A DNA stretch of 64,000 nucleotides from an uncultured Mycoplasmatota bacterium (GTDB lineage Bacteria > Bacillota_I > Bacilli_A > RF39 > UBA660). Location of the stretch: positions 1 to 64,000 of the forward strand of contig UQSR01000005.1 of assembly GCA_900543825.1 (NCBI GenBank). The letters run 5' to 3'. The translations under genes were made by a program, and so were the position numbers. Below the pieces are notes generated by a model that was given only the letters and a program-made list of their open reading frames with translations, did not search any database and was not told the DNA's origin. How positions within the stretch are numbered: the first letter of the stretch is position 1; every line of letters starts with the position of its first letter. Positions 1 to 8,451 of the stretch are shown here, one piece after another.

Positions 1-752
1 CTATCATGAAATATATTAGTATTTATTATTTCTAGATTATTATATTGTTTTTCATATTTCTCTTTAGAAATATTATCTATATTTTCTGTATATATTTTTA
101 CTTTAACATTAATATTCCTAATAATATCAAATAATTTTTTACCAGCATAATTATCTATTACAATTATTTCTTTCTTTGCTTTAGATAATATATCTATAAG
201 CAGTGAATATGCATCATATATCTGTCCTTCATAAAAAATATGATTATTACTTTCTTTTGTATTTAACTTATCAAAAGATTCTTGTAATAATTTTATATCT
301 TCTGTATTTTTTATAGTTAATTCATTAAAATATTTTTGTTCTATTAATGAAGTATTTATTATCTTTTTCATTACTATAAAGGCATCCATAATTTTTATAC
401 TTATTTCTTCTGCAATATCAGTTTTTAATATAGCACTTAACATTGCTACTCCTTGTTCAGTAAATACATAAGGTAAATATTTAATATTAAGACCTTGTTT
501 TTGATTATTTTTATTCAAGGTTTCAAATTGAAACCTTGAATAAATAGAAGAATATTCTTCTTTTGTTAATTGAAACATAAATCTTTCTGGAAATCTATTT
601 ATATGTCTTTTAACCGCTAAATTAAGTGATTTAGTTCCATTCTTACAACCATACAACATTGCCAAATCAGAGTCTAACATAACCTGTTTACCTCTAATTT
701 CATATATCATATTTTCTATTTTTATATTATCACTTACTACTATATTGTTCAC
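1..752 (-). CDS. ORF6N domain + PLD-like protein, copy 1 (3' end beyond window)
   Basis: The frame is open from a GTG at 752 to the left edge, so the C-terminus is missing. GTG is chosen because AAAGGATG lies just upstream and the protein then aligns with its two paralogues. Residues ~15-120 form an ORF6N DNA-binding domain (MLDSDLA, FPERF, FTEQGVAML), a KilA-N-like fold common in phages. The C-terminal part (IDNYAGKKLFDII to FHD) is the PLD-like region seen complete in the next copy. Its DNA is almost identical to the third copy over roughly the first 290 bases, whereas the N-terminal half differs. It is a probable phage-type regulator or nuclease; the actual role is unknown. Confidence 0.75.
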   Translation of the reverse strand, partial: MNNIVVSDNIKIENMIYEIRGKQVMLDSDLAMLYGCKNGTKSLNLAVKRHINRFPERFMFQLTKEEYSSIYSRFQFETLNKNNQKQGLNIKYLPYVFTEQGVAMLSAILKTDIAEEISIKIMDAFIVMKKIINTSLIEQKYFNELTIKNTEDIKLLQESFDKLNTKESNNHIFYEGQIYDAYSLLIDILSKAKKEIIVIDNYAGKKLFDIIRNINVKVKIYTENIDNISKEKYEKQYNNLEIINTNIFHD

Positions 753-792
753 TTTATCATCCTTTCTTTATTTTATCATTGTCTTATTGTTT

Positions 793-821
793 ATAATAAT
801 ATAAATACTTGTTGATATCAA
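793..821 (-). promoter_or_regulatory. SigA-type promoter of ORF6N copy 1
   Basis: Minus strand TTGATA (816-821), a 17-base spacer and TATTAT (793-798). The same layout sits in front of the other two copies. The dyad TTATCAT/ATGATAA that covers the -10 in copies 2 and 3 has one mismatch here (773-799). Confidence 0.6.
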
Positions 822-831
822 TGTTAAACAT

Positions 832-1689
832 TTATTTTCTTAGTTTATTTAATAGTTCTTTTAATATATTATTATCTTCCATTTTAGTAATAGCAAAGCA
901 CTTCTTACCCAAATCTTTAAATGACGTACCAGAATGATATAACACTTTATTATCTATTATAATAAACCTATCATGAAATATATTAGTATTTATTATTTCT
1001 AGATTATTATATTGTTTTTCATATTTCTCTTTAGAAATATTATCTATATTTTCTGTATATATTTTTACTTTAACATTAATATTTTTAATGATATCAAATA
1101 ATTTTTTACCAGCATAATTATCTATTATAATTATTTCTTTCTTTGCCTTAGATAATATATCTATAAGTAATGAATATGCATCATATATCTGTCCTTCATA
1201 AAAGATATGGTTAATTTCTTCATTAGTATTTAATTTATCTAGTATTAAATCAATTTTACTATCGTGTTCTAATACTAATTTGTTAATATATTTTTGTTCT
1301 ATTAATGAGGTGTTTATTATGCTTTTCATTACTACGAATGTGTCCATTATTGCAATTGTTATCTTTGTTGCTTCTTTACTTTTTAAAATCGTAGCAAGCA
1401 TATATACACCTTGTTCTGTAAATACTCTCTGATTATATCTTCTTCCTCCATGACTATTTATTTTTGAGGTCGAAATTTTCGACCTCAAGTTGTTTGATTC
1501 CTCATCATTAAGTTGAAAACAATATCTTTCGGGAAATTTTTCTATATTATTTTTAACTGCTTCGTTTATTCTTTTTGTTTCTACATTATAGAGTTTAGCT
1601 AAATCAGAATCTAACATGACCTGCTTACCTCTAATTTCATATATCATATTTTCTATCTTTATATTATCACTTACAACTATCTTGTTCAT
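832..1689 (-). CDS. ORF6N domain + PLD-like protein, copy 2 (intact)
   Basis: This is the only complete, unbroken copy, about 285 residues. ATG at 1689 is chosen over the in-frame GTG at 1692 because of spacing to AAAGGATG. Residues ~15-115 are an ORF6N domain with the usual MLDSDLAKLYNVETKRINEA and FPERYCFQL signatures, followed by a short helical linker. Residues ~165-285 resemble a phospholipase D/nuclease half-site: FHDRFIIID (an HxR-x4-D variant of HxK-x4-D) and HSGTSFKDLG. ORF6N domains bind DNA in phage and mobile-element proteins. A DNA-linked nuclease or regulator is inferred, with no partner gene to sharpen it. Confidence 0.85.
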   Translation of the reverse strand: MNKIVVSDNIKIENMIYEIRGKQVMLDSDLAKLYNVETKRINEAVKNNIEKFPERYCFQLNDEESNNLRSKISTSKINSHGGRRYNQRVFTEQGVYMLATILKSKEATKITIAIMDTFVVMKSIINTSLIEQKYINKLVLEHDSKIDLILDKLNTNEEINHIFYEGQIYDAYSLLIDILSKAKKEIIIIDNYAGKKLFDIIKNINVKVKIYTENIDNISKEKYEKQYNNLEIINTNIFHDRFIIIDNKVLYHSGTSFKDLGKKCFAITKMEDNNILKELLNKLRK

Positions 1690-1750
1690 CACATCATCCT
1701 TTCTTTGATTTCTAAAAAGTTATATCTCTTTTATCATTGTCTTATCGTTT

Positions 1751-1779
1751 ATGATAATATAAATACCTGGTGATGTCAA
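1751..1779 (-). promoter_or_regulatory. Promoter and candidate operator of ORF6N copy 2
   Basis: TTGACA (1774-1779), a 17-base spacer and TATCAT (1751-1756) on the minus strand. A perfect dyad TTATCAT-N13-ATGATAA (1731-1757) covers the -10, as in copy 3. Autoregulation by the ORF6N domain is an inference. Confidence 0.65.
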
Positions 1780-1875
1780 TATTAAAATACACGTTTTTTA
1801 GTAATTTCTTTACTACCATCATAAATAAAAGCAGAACATTCAGATCTGCCTATTTAATCTTGTTTTAATTTATTT

Positions 1876-2553
1876 TTATTTAGAAATAATAGCACACATG
1901 CACTTATCAAAATTAGGTATATCACTACTAATATAACACTTAATTATCTTAAAATTATTTCTTATAATTTCTTCTTTAAAGGTAGTAAAGTCTACTACAT
2001 TACATGAAGTATTAGTTACTATTATTTCTTTATTAGTATTTATATTAGTTCTTACTACTTTTTTAAAGGCATCATCAATATTAGACTTATAAGTACTAGT
2101 ACCATCACCCATGGATATAACTAAAGCAATACCATTGTCATTTAAGTGTTCATATATAAACTTATAGAATAAATTACGATGTTCTTCTTTTAAAAACATA
2201 TGAATGACCGCTACGGAATAGATAAAATCATACTTATTATTTAATTTATCTTTCATTATATCTAAAGATTTAAAATTATTTACATATTTATTACTAGTTA
2301 GTTCATTACATTTATTAATTACTGTTTTAGAGTAATCAATACCTAATATATTATAATAACCTATATTAAGTAAATAGATTATATCTCTACCTTCTCCGCA
2401 TCCTACTTCTAATATACTATTATTCTTAGTAATATTATAATCATTTATTACTTTAATTACATCTTTACTAAAATCTTTTGTTTCCCATAACATATTATTA
2501 TCATAAGCATCTTTATATCTATCTTCATAAGCTTCATAATATTCTTTTTTCAT
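1876..2553 (-). CDS. Class I SAM-dependent methyltransferase
   Basis: This 225-residue cytosolic protein carries the Rossmann-type SAM-binding glycine motif ILEVGCGEGRDI near residue 45, an acidic residue after strand 2 (GIDYSK), and a motif-III-like SVAVIHMF segment. The fold is methyltransferase type 11/25, similar to TehB-like small-molecule methyltransferases. The substrate cannot be read from sequence. It starts 9 bases after the GNAT gene stop, so the two form an operon that may modify a common small molecule, perhaps for resistance. It lies between two ORF6N copies, which suggests a mobile or rearranged neighbourhood. Confidence 0.8.
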   Translation of the reverse strand: MKKEYYEAYEDRYKDAYDNNMLWETKDFSKDVIKVINDYNITKNNSILEVGCGEGRDIIYLLNIGYYNILGIDYSKTVINKCNELTSNKYVNNFKSLDIMKDKLNNKYDFIYSVAVIHMFLKEEHRNLFYKFIYEHLNDNGIALVISMGDGTSTYKSNIDDAFKKVVRTNINTNKEIIVTNTSCNVVDFTTFKEEIIRNNFKIIKCYISSDIPNFDKCMCAIISK

Positions 2554-2562
2554 GATATTGCC

Positions 2563-3048
2563 TCAATTTATTTTCTTAATATCAATTAAACCTCTAGTAT
2601 GATAGCCATGTTTTTCGTAGAAGTTTATTCCTATTTTATTATAAGCAAATACATCGATAGAAATATATTCACATCCTATACTTTTGAAATATTCTTCTAT
2701 TTTATTCATAAGTAAAGTACCTATACCACTGCTTCTTACTTTTTTGGATACTACTAGTTCTGTTACTTCTCCACATTTAGGGCATTTATAATCTAAATAA
2801 TCATATTCATCATAACTTCTTAAGCATCCCATTATTAGTCCTACGACTACGTCATTATCTATTGCTAGATAACATTTACCATTATTATCTTTTACTTCTT
2901 CTAAATCTAATATAGCCATCTTATCACGATATTCAGGATGTAATTGATCTAGATTATCCTTATCAATACTAAGGATATATTCTTCTAATTCTACTAATAA
3001 ATCTTTTACATCTTCTAAATATTTATCTTTATATTCTATTATTTTCAT
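2563..3048 (-). CDS. GNAT-family N-acetyltransferase
   Basis: This 161-residue protein has the acetyl-CoA pyrophosphate-binding motif A in VRSSGIGTLLMNKIEEYF (~105-122) and motif B in SIDVFAYNKIGINFYEKHGY. GNAT enzymes move the acetyl group of acetyl-CoA to an amine, and the acceptor here is unknown. An unusual CPKCGE segment (~90) just before motif A could bind a metal. It is the first gene of the pair with the methyltransferase downstream and may also be read through from ORF6N copy 3, whose stop is about 50 bases upstream. Confidence 0.85.
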   Translation of the reverse strand: MKIIEYKDKYLEDVKDLLVELEEYILSIDKDNLDQLHPEYRDKMAILDLEEVKDNNGKCYLAIDNDVVVGLIMGCLRSYDEYDYLDYKCPKCGEVTELVVSKKVRSSGIGTLLMNKIEEYFKSIGCEYISIDVFAYNKIGINFYEKHGYHTRGLIDIKKIN

Positions 3049-3096
3049 TATTTCTCCTTCTCCACTTTATTCTTCTGTGGTATGATGAAGCCTATT

Positions 3097-3900
3097 TTAG
3101 TCTTCCTCATAATATTTTTTTAATTTATTTAATAATTCTTTTAATATATTATTATCTTCCATCTTGGTAATAGCAAAACACTTCTTACCTAAGTCTTTAA
3201 ATGATGCACCTGAATGATATAGTATTTTATTATCTATTATAATAAATCTATCATGAAATATATTAGTATTTATTATTTCTAGATTATTATATTGTTTTTC
3301 ATATTTCTCTTTAGAAATATTATCTATATTTTCTGTATATATTTTTACTTTAACATTAATATTCCTAATAATATCAAATAATTTTTTACCAGCATAATTA
3401 TCTATTACAATTATTTCTTTCTTTGCTTTAGATAATATATCTATAAGCAGTGAATATGCATCATATATTTGTCCTTCGTAAAAGATGTGATTATTATTTT
3501 CTTTTGTATTTAACTTATCAAAAGATTCTTGTAATAATTTTATTTCATTATCATATTCTAATACTAAACTATTTATATATTTTTGTTCTATTAGTGAAGT
3601 ATTTATTATACTTTTCATTGCTACAAAGGCATCCATTATTGCAATTGTTATAGAAGTTGCTAACTTACCTTTTAAAATCGTAGCAAGCATATATACGCCT
3701 TGCTCGGTAAAAACAGTATGACCTTTCCTAGAACCTCCTTTTGAAGTCAAAATTTTTGACTTCAAACTAGAATATTCTTTTTCAGTAATTCTAAAACAAT
3801 ATCTTTCAGGAAACTTTTCTATATTATTTTTAACAGCCTGATTTATTTCCTTGGTACCATTCTTGCAACCATATAAATCCGCCAAATCAGAATCTAACAT
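3097..3900 (-). CDS. ORF6N domain + PLD-like protein, copy 3 (N-terminus frameshifted)
   Basis: The ancestral start is the ATG at 4001, in the same promoter/RBS context as the other copies. A 29-bp tandem duplication (3895-3952) throws that frame into stop codons after about 32 residues. The frame resumes at an internal ATG (3900), giving 267 residues that begin inside the ORF6N domain at MLDSDLADLYG. The duplication also places AGAGG about 12 bases before this ATG, so reinitiation is possible. The rest is intact: FPERYCFRI, FTEQGVYML and the C-terminal FHDRFIIID and HSGASFKDLG motifs. It may be a pseudogene or a switchable allele. Confidence 0.7.
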   Translation of the reverse strand: MLDSDLADLYGCKNGTKEINQAVKNNIEKFPERYCFRITEKEYSSLKSKILTSKGGSRKGHTVFTEQGVYMLATILKGKLATSITIAIMDAFVAMKSIINTSLIEQKYINSLVLEYDNEIKLLQESFDKLNTKENNNHIFYEGQIYDAYSLLIDILSKAKKEIIVIDNYAGKKLFDIIRNINVKVKIYTENIDNISKEKYEKQYNNLEIINTNIFHDRFIIIDNKILYHSGASFKDLGKKCFAITKMEDNNILKELLNKLKKYYEED

Positions 3901-3952
3901 TACCTGTTTACCTCTAATTTCATTAACATTACCTGTTTACCTCTAATTTCAT
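3895..3952. repeat. Perfect 29-bp tandem duplication
   Basis: Two adjacent, identical 29-base units (3895-3923 and 3924-3952). Copies 1 and 2 of the gene have one unit. Because 29 is not a multiple of three, one unit restores the full-length frame and two units break it. Confidence 0.95.
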
Positions 3953-4041
3953 ATATCATATTTTCTATCTTTATATTATCACTTACCACTGTATTGTTCA
4001 TTACATCATCCTTTCTTTATTTTATCATCGCCTTATTGTCT

Positions 4042-4070
4042 ATGATAATATAAATACCTAGTGATGTCAA
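4042..4070 (-). promoter_or_regulatory. Promoter and candidate operator of ORF6N copy 3
   Basis: TTGACA (4065-4070), 17-base spacer, TATCAT (4042-4047) on the minus strand. The dyad TTATCAT-N13-ATGATAA (4022-4048) overlaps the -10 as in copy 2. Confidence 0.65.
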
Positions 4071-4102
4071 TGTTAAACATTTATTTATCTATTAATATAT
4101 TT

Positions 4103-4882
4103 CTATGAACCTGTACTACTATAATGTTTTAAACCTATTTTAAAAGATAAAAAACATGGTATTAAATACACTACTATTAATAATGGTGATAATAAATATA
4201 ATGTATTATTAGACTTTCCTAATAGATAAAGTAAAGGATAATAATTAACTGAAGCATATGGAATAATGAAAGTAAATATAAATATAAAGCCTTTTCTAAA
4301 TATTCCTATTGGATACTGTGCCATTTGTTTACCACCATCGGTTAATAGGTTTCTTACTTCTAAGCCATGAATGGTAATAAAACAATATGAAGCCATTAAT
4401 AGGAATATTCCAAAGAATAGTATTATTGAAGATAGAAACATTGCTATTATTAATAATATATTTATTATATTCCATTCTATATTTAAGTGACTTATGGCTA
4501 TGTAGAATACTATTAATGATTGTATAATTCTAGCTGCTTTTACAAAATCCATATTACTACATATAACTTGATATAGTATTCCTCTAGGTCTTACTAATAG
4601 TCTATCTAGAGAACCATCAATAATGAATTTATCAAATTTGTCTATACCTCTAAAGAATGTTTCATTAAAGGCAAAACCAAAATGAATAATGGAAAAGCAT
4701 AGTAATACTTCATATAAGGTAAAGCCTTTTATATTATCAAATCTTTGAAATAGAGCTACTGTCATAAAGTAATATGTGAAGAATACTCCTATCTGACTAA
4801 TAAAAGTTAAGATAAATGATAGACGATATTCTAATTGGGACTTTAATTTAAGTTTCATTGATTCTATATATAACTTAACCAC
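4103..4882 (-). CDS. ABC-2 type exporter permease (second subunit)
   Basis: A 259-residue integral membrane protein with about six hydrophobic segments, belonging to the ABC-2 permease family that pairs with a homologous partner (PF06182-like). The GTG at 4882 overlaps the previous gene by 8 bases; an ATG at 4858 is an alternative but has no good Shine-Dalgarno site. Together with the upstream permease and ATPase it should form a heterodimeric export channel. The substrate is unknown; relatives export lipids, peptides or drugs. It ends the operon. Confidence 0.85.
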   Translation of the reverse strand: MVKLYIESMKLKLKSQLEYRLSFILTFISQIGVFFTYYFMTVALFQRFDNIKGFTLYEVLLCFSIIHFGFAFNETFFRGIDKFDKFIIDGSLDRLLVRPRGILYQVICSNMDFVKAARIIQSLIVFYIAISHLNIEWNIINILLIIAMFLSSIILFFGIFLLMASYCFITIHGLEVRNLLTDGGKQMAQYPIGIFRKGFIFIFTFIIPYASVNYYPLLYLLGKSNNTLYLLSPLLIVVYLIPCFLSFKIGLKHYSSTGS

Positions 4883-5675
4883 CTTGTATCACAGCCTTTC
4901 TTAGTGATACTCTTGATATTAAGTATCCTAATGATATTGTAATAATTATCCAAATTATAGAACCTATAATAAGAATATAGCCTTCTTGTAATGGTATACT
5001 ATTAGAATATATTCTAAATGGAAAATCTCCTATAAATCTAAAGGGAAGAAATTCTGCTATTGGTTTTAACCATGTTGGAAAGAATGGTATAGGAATTGTT
5101 CCACCCATAAATATTTCTGCTATTACATTATAAGTTGTCATGGTTCCTTTTTCATCTAAAGTAAACATTGTTAAAATATGCATAAGTAGATTTAATGATG
5201 TAACTAAGAAGAAGCCTAGAGTTAGTGCTACTATAAACATTATAAAATTATTTATAGAATAAGGGGTAGATAAATGAAATGGATATGGTAATGATATTGC
5301 AAGAATTATTAATGGGATAAATCTAAGTATGACTGCTACTAATCTTTTGGCTAGCATCTTTATATACCATTTAAAATAGAAATCTTGTGGTCTTATTAAT
5401 TCATAAGCTAAATTACCATTTTTAATCATATGAAGTAATTCGTTTTCTCTATCAAAGGGATATATTAGGGCAAAAAATGATTGTTGAAGCCATAAGTAAT
5501 TAACAAGTTCTTGCCAGTTCATTGGCGTATTTCCTCCACTTTCGTAGAAGGCTAAATATACCATAATAAATATTAAACCAAAGAATATTTGGGTACATAT
5601 ACCTGCTATGGCTTCGGTTCGATACTGAAGATTAGTTATAAATCTTAATTTGAAATAACTTAGATATGATTTCAT
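4875..5675 (-). CDS. ABC-2 type exporter permease (first subunit)
   Basis: A 266-residue membrane protein with about six transmembrane segments and the family-typical charged loop near residues 75-95 (FDRENELLHMIKNGNLAYEL, RPQDF). The same loop occurs as FDKFIIDGSLDRLLVRPRG in the next gene, which identifies the two as paralogous subunits of one exporter. It overlaps both neighbours by a few bases, indicating translational coupling. The start is the ATG preceded by GAGGACTATAAATT. Confidence 0.85.
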   Translation of the reverse strand: MKSYLSYFKLRFITNLQYRTEAIAGICTQIFFGLIFIMVYLAFYESGGNTPMNWQELVNYLWLQQSFFALIYPFDRENELLHMIKNGNLAYELIRPQDFYFKWYIKMLAKRLVAVILRFIPLIILAISLPYPFHLSTPYSINNFIMFIVALTLGFFLVTSLNLLMHILTMFTLDEKGTMTTYNVIAEIFMGGTIPIPFFPTWLKPIAEFLPFRFIGDFPFRIYSNSIPLQEGYILIIGSIIWIIITISLGYLISRVSLRKAVIQGG

Positions 5676-6655
5676 AATTTATAGTCCTCATATAGTTTAA
5701 GTATTACATCATCTATGCTTTCGTTATCTATTTCAATATCATCTATATTATATTTTATGGTAAGTTTACTTAGGAAATTAGATATACTTATTATATTGGA
5801 ATCTATTATAAAATTATAACTATCTTCTTTTTTACATTTTTTTATAACTCCTTTTGTTTTGATGTTATCTATTTTATCTTTAGTAAATATTTTAATATTT
5901 TTATAACTACCATATTTTTCTTTTAGAGTTTTAATATTTCCATCAAATAGTATTTCTCCGTTACCGATTAGAATAATTCTTTTAGCTAGAGCTTCGATAT
6001 CATTCATATCATGAGTGGTAAGAATTACTGTTACTTTATCTTCTTTATTTATTTTTTTTATAAAGTCTCTTACTATCTTTTTTGATATAGCATCTAATCC
6101 TATTGTTGGTTCATCTAAGAATAATATTTCTGGTTTATGGAGTAGTGATGATGCTATTTCGCATCTCATTCTTTCTCCTAGGGAAAGGGTTCTTACTGGT
6201 TTTTTTATTATTTCTTCAATACCTAAAAGGTTTACTAGATATTTCTTTGTTTTTTGATATTCTTCGTTATCTATTTTATAGATATCTCTTAATAAATCAA
6301 AAGTGTCTTCTGCTGGAATATCAAAAGCAAGTTGACTTCTTTGTCCGAATACTACTCCTATTTTGGCTACATATTTTTTTCTATCTTTAATAGGATCTAA
6401 ATTGTTTATAGTAATAGTACCACTAGTGGGAAGAAGTATTCCTGAAAGCATCTTAATAGTGGTACTCTTTCCAGCTCCATTGGGACCGATATAACCTACT
6501 ATTTCTCCTTTCTTTATTTCAAAAGATATATTCTTTACTGCTTCTACTTCTTTGTATTCTCTTTTGAAAAATGATTTTACAGCATCCTTCAGTCCACTAT
6601 TTCTTTTGGCTACCTTAAAAGTTTTTGTTATGTTATCAACTTTGATGAACGACAT
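5672..6655 (-). CDS. ABC exporter ATP-binding subunit
   Basis: A cytosolic ATPase of about 327 residues. The start is the ATG at 6655, behind AAAGGATG, where MSFIKVDNITKTF begins the domain; a longer frame reads back into the leader hairpin and is not used. Walker A is GYIGPNGAGKST, the Q-loop is FGQRSQL, the signature is LSLGERMRCEIA, Walker B is ILFLDEPTIGLD and the switch histidine is in TTHDMNDIE. The signature has E where many have Q, which is normal in this subfamily. It is the first gene of the three-gene exporter operon. Confidence 0.92.
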   Translation of the reverse strand: MSFIKVDNITKTFKVAKRNSGLKDAVKSFFKREYKEVEAVKNISFEIKKGEIVGYIGPNGAGKSTTIKMLSGILLPTSGTITINNLDPIKDRKKYVAKIGVVFGQRSQLAFDIPAEDTFDLLRDIYKIDNEEYQKTKKYLVNLLGIEEIIKKPVRTLSLGERMRCEIASSLLHKPEILFLDEPTIGLDAISKKIVRDFIKKINKEDKVTVILTTHDMNDIEALAKRIILIGNGEILFDGNIKTLKEKYGSYKNIKIFTKDKIDNIKTKGVIKKCKKEDSYNFIIDSNIISISNFLSKLTIKYNIDDIEIDNESIDDVILKLYEDYKL

Positions 6656-6682
6656 TTTAATATCACATCCTTTCTGACAACG

Positions 6683-6792
6683 CAAAAAAGCCACATATTT
6701 TAAATATGTAGTTTCATCGGGCAATTAAATATATGGTTTTTTCTTCGCAAATGTCATAATAAATATATTATATTAAAATTTATTTGTCAATA
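6683..6792 (-). promoter_or_regulatory. Leader of the ABC exporter operon: promoter and terminator-like hairpin
   Basis: A TTGACA (6787-6792) with AT-rich -10 candidates (TATATT at 6762-6767, spacer 19) lies upstream. About 50 bases further a stem of roughly 8 pairs (6691-6711) is followed by CTTTTTT, and only then come the RBS and ATG at 6655. A terminator between promoter and gene suggests attenuation. I do not recognise a known riboswitch class in it. Confidence 0.45.
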
Positions 6793-6847
6793 GTTTTATA
6801 TTAATTTTAATATTTTTCAATAATATTCATACAAAAAAATAATTGTT

Positions 6848-6900
6848 ATTTCAAAGACCTTAGGCTTTGAAATACCCCTTAAGACTTTAGGCTTAAGGGG
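6848..6900 (-). terminator. Double hairpin terminator after ruvB
   Basis: Two perfect 9-bp stems in a row (6848-6856/6865-6873 and 6875-6883/6892-6900), each with an 8-base loop. The loops read ACCTTAGG and ACTTTAGG on the plus strand. They belong to a family of hairpins with the same loop elsewhere in the window. Confidence 0.75.
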
Positions 6901-6907
6901 ATATATT

Positions 6908-7897
6908 TTATTTTTCTATTTTTAAATAGTCATATGTTTTATCTGTTACTACTCTACCTCTAGGTGTTCTCTTTATATAACCTTCTTTTAATAAATATGG
7001 TTCATAGACATCTTCTATAGTAGATGATTCTTCACCAATAGAAGAAGCTAGAGCTTCTAAACCTACTGGTCCACCATTAAATCTTTCAATAATAGCTGTT
7101 AGTAGTATTCTATCTGTTTCATCTAAACCACTTTTATCTACTTTTAATCTATCTAATGAACTATTTAGAATCTCTTCATTAATAATACCACCTGAATATA
7201 CTAAAGCAAAGTCTCTTACTCTTTTAAATAATCTATTGGCTATTCTTGGAGTACCTCTGCTTCTACTAGCAAGCTCACGAGCAGCATCATCAGTAATTGG
7301 AGTATCTAATACTTTTGATGTTCTTTTTATTATCTGATATAGTTCTTCTTCAGTATAGTAATTTAATTTTGCAATTATTCCAAATCTATCTCTTAAAGGA
7401 CTTGATAAATCACCTGCTCTAGTAGTTGCTCCTACTAAAGTAAAATGTGGAAGATTTATCTTGATATTTCTTGATGAACCTTCAGTTCCGACGATAATGT
7501 CTAGATAGTAATCTTCCATAGCTGGATATAATACTTCTTCGATATATCTTGGTATTCTATGTATTTCATCTATGAATAAAACATCTCCTTCTTCTAAAGT
7601 TGATAATATTGCTGCTAAATCACCTGTTTTTTCTATAGAAGGACCACTAGCGGTCTTGATATTACTTCCTAACTCATTAGCTATTATATATGCTAGAGTT
7701 GTTTTTCCTAATCCTGGAGGACCATATAGTAATATATGATCTAGGCTTTCTTCTCTCATAAGAGCAGATTTTATAAATACTCTTAGATTTTCTTTTATTT
7801 CACTTTGACCAACATATTCATCAAGAGACTCTGGTCTTATGGATAATTCTCTATCTTCATCTAATAAATTACTAGTTATTATTCTCTCTTCCATCAT
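6908..7897 (-). CDS. ruvB: Holliday junction branch-migration helicase RuvB
   Basis: RuvB is the hexameric AAA+ motor that moves Holliday junctions together with RuvA in recombinational repair. The 329-residue length is normal. Walker A is [11 protein letters not shown], Walker B is VLFIDEIHR, sensor 1 is LVGATTR, the arginine finger is in LRDRFG, and the C-terminal winged helix ends in RTPRGRVVT. The start codon pair ATGATG lies behind AAGGAG, and the second ATG (7894) has the better spacing. It overlaps scpB by 26 bases. ruvA is not in the window, so the usual ruvAB pairing is split. Confidence 0.97.
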   Translation of the reverse strand: MMEERIITSNLLDEDRELSIRPESLDEYVGQSEIKENLRVFIKSALMREESLDHILLYGPPGLGKTTLAYIIANELGSNIKTASGPSIEKTGDLAAILSTLEEGDVLFIDEIHRIPRYIEEVLYPAMEDYYLDIIVGTEGSSRNIKINLPHFTLVGATTRAGDLSSPLRDRFGIIAKLNYYTEEELYQIIKRTSKVLDTPITDDAARELASRSRGTPRIANRLFKRVRDFALVYSGGIINEEILNSSLDRLKVDKSGLDETDRILLTAIIERFNGGPVGLEALASSIGEESSTIEDVYEPYLLKEGYIKRTPRGRVVTDKTYDYLKIEK

Positions 7898-8450
7898 TAT
7901 CTCCTTCCTTATATATAGAAGTATATAGGTCTTTAGGACTATTATCTTCTTCTAACAACTCGATATTAGGTAAATCTTTTATAGAAGCAAGTCCAAAATA
8001 ATCTAAAAAATCATCAGTAGTTTTATATAATATTGGTCTTCCTGGTAGATCTGATTTTCCACATTCTTTTATTAGTCCTTTAGCTAATAGTCTTCTTAAT
8101 ACATAGGTTGAATCTACCCCTCTTAATTTTTCTAAGTCACCTCTAGTAATTGGTTCATTGTAGGCTATGATAGCTAATACTTCTAAAGCAGACTCTGATA
8201 GATTATTAGAAGATGGACTTTCTAGTAATTTTTGATAATATTTTTGATGTTCTTCCTTAGTAGTTAATTTAATGGTATTGCCTAGATAATTTATTCTTAA
8301 TCCTCTATTATTTTCTTCATAATAGTTTTTTAAGTTTAATACTAGTCTTTTTGCTTCTTCTTCAGGTATTTCTAGTATATCTTCTATTTGATTTATTGTT
8401 AATCCTAGATCTCCTTGGACATATAATAATCCTTCAATTATTCCTTCCAT
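7872..8450 (-). CDS. scpB: Segregation and condensation protein B
   Basis: ScpB is the winged-helix kleisin-associated subunit of the SMC-ScpAB condensin that compacts and segregates chromosomes. The 192 residues contain two winged-helix domains, with the conserved [31 protein letters not shown] in the middle and the FGL...LPNIELL tail typical of the family. It follows scpA with one base between stop and start and overlaps ruvB downstream, so scpA-scpB-ruvB is one transcription unit. Confidence 0.95.
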   Translation of the reverse strand: MEGIIEGLLYVQGDLGLTINQIEDILEIPEEEAKRLVLNLKNYYEENNRGLRINYLGNTIKLTTKEEHQKYYQKLLESPSSNNLSESALEVLAIIAYNEPITRGDLEKLRGVDSTYVLRRLLAKGLIKECGKSDLPGRPILYKTTDDFLDYFGLASIKDLPNIELLEEDNSPKDLYTSIYKEGDNDGRENNN

Positions 8451-8451
8451 A

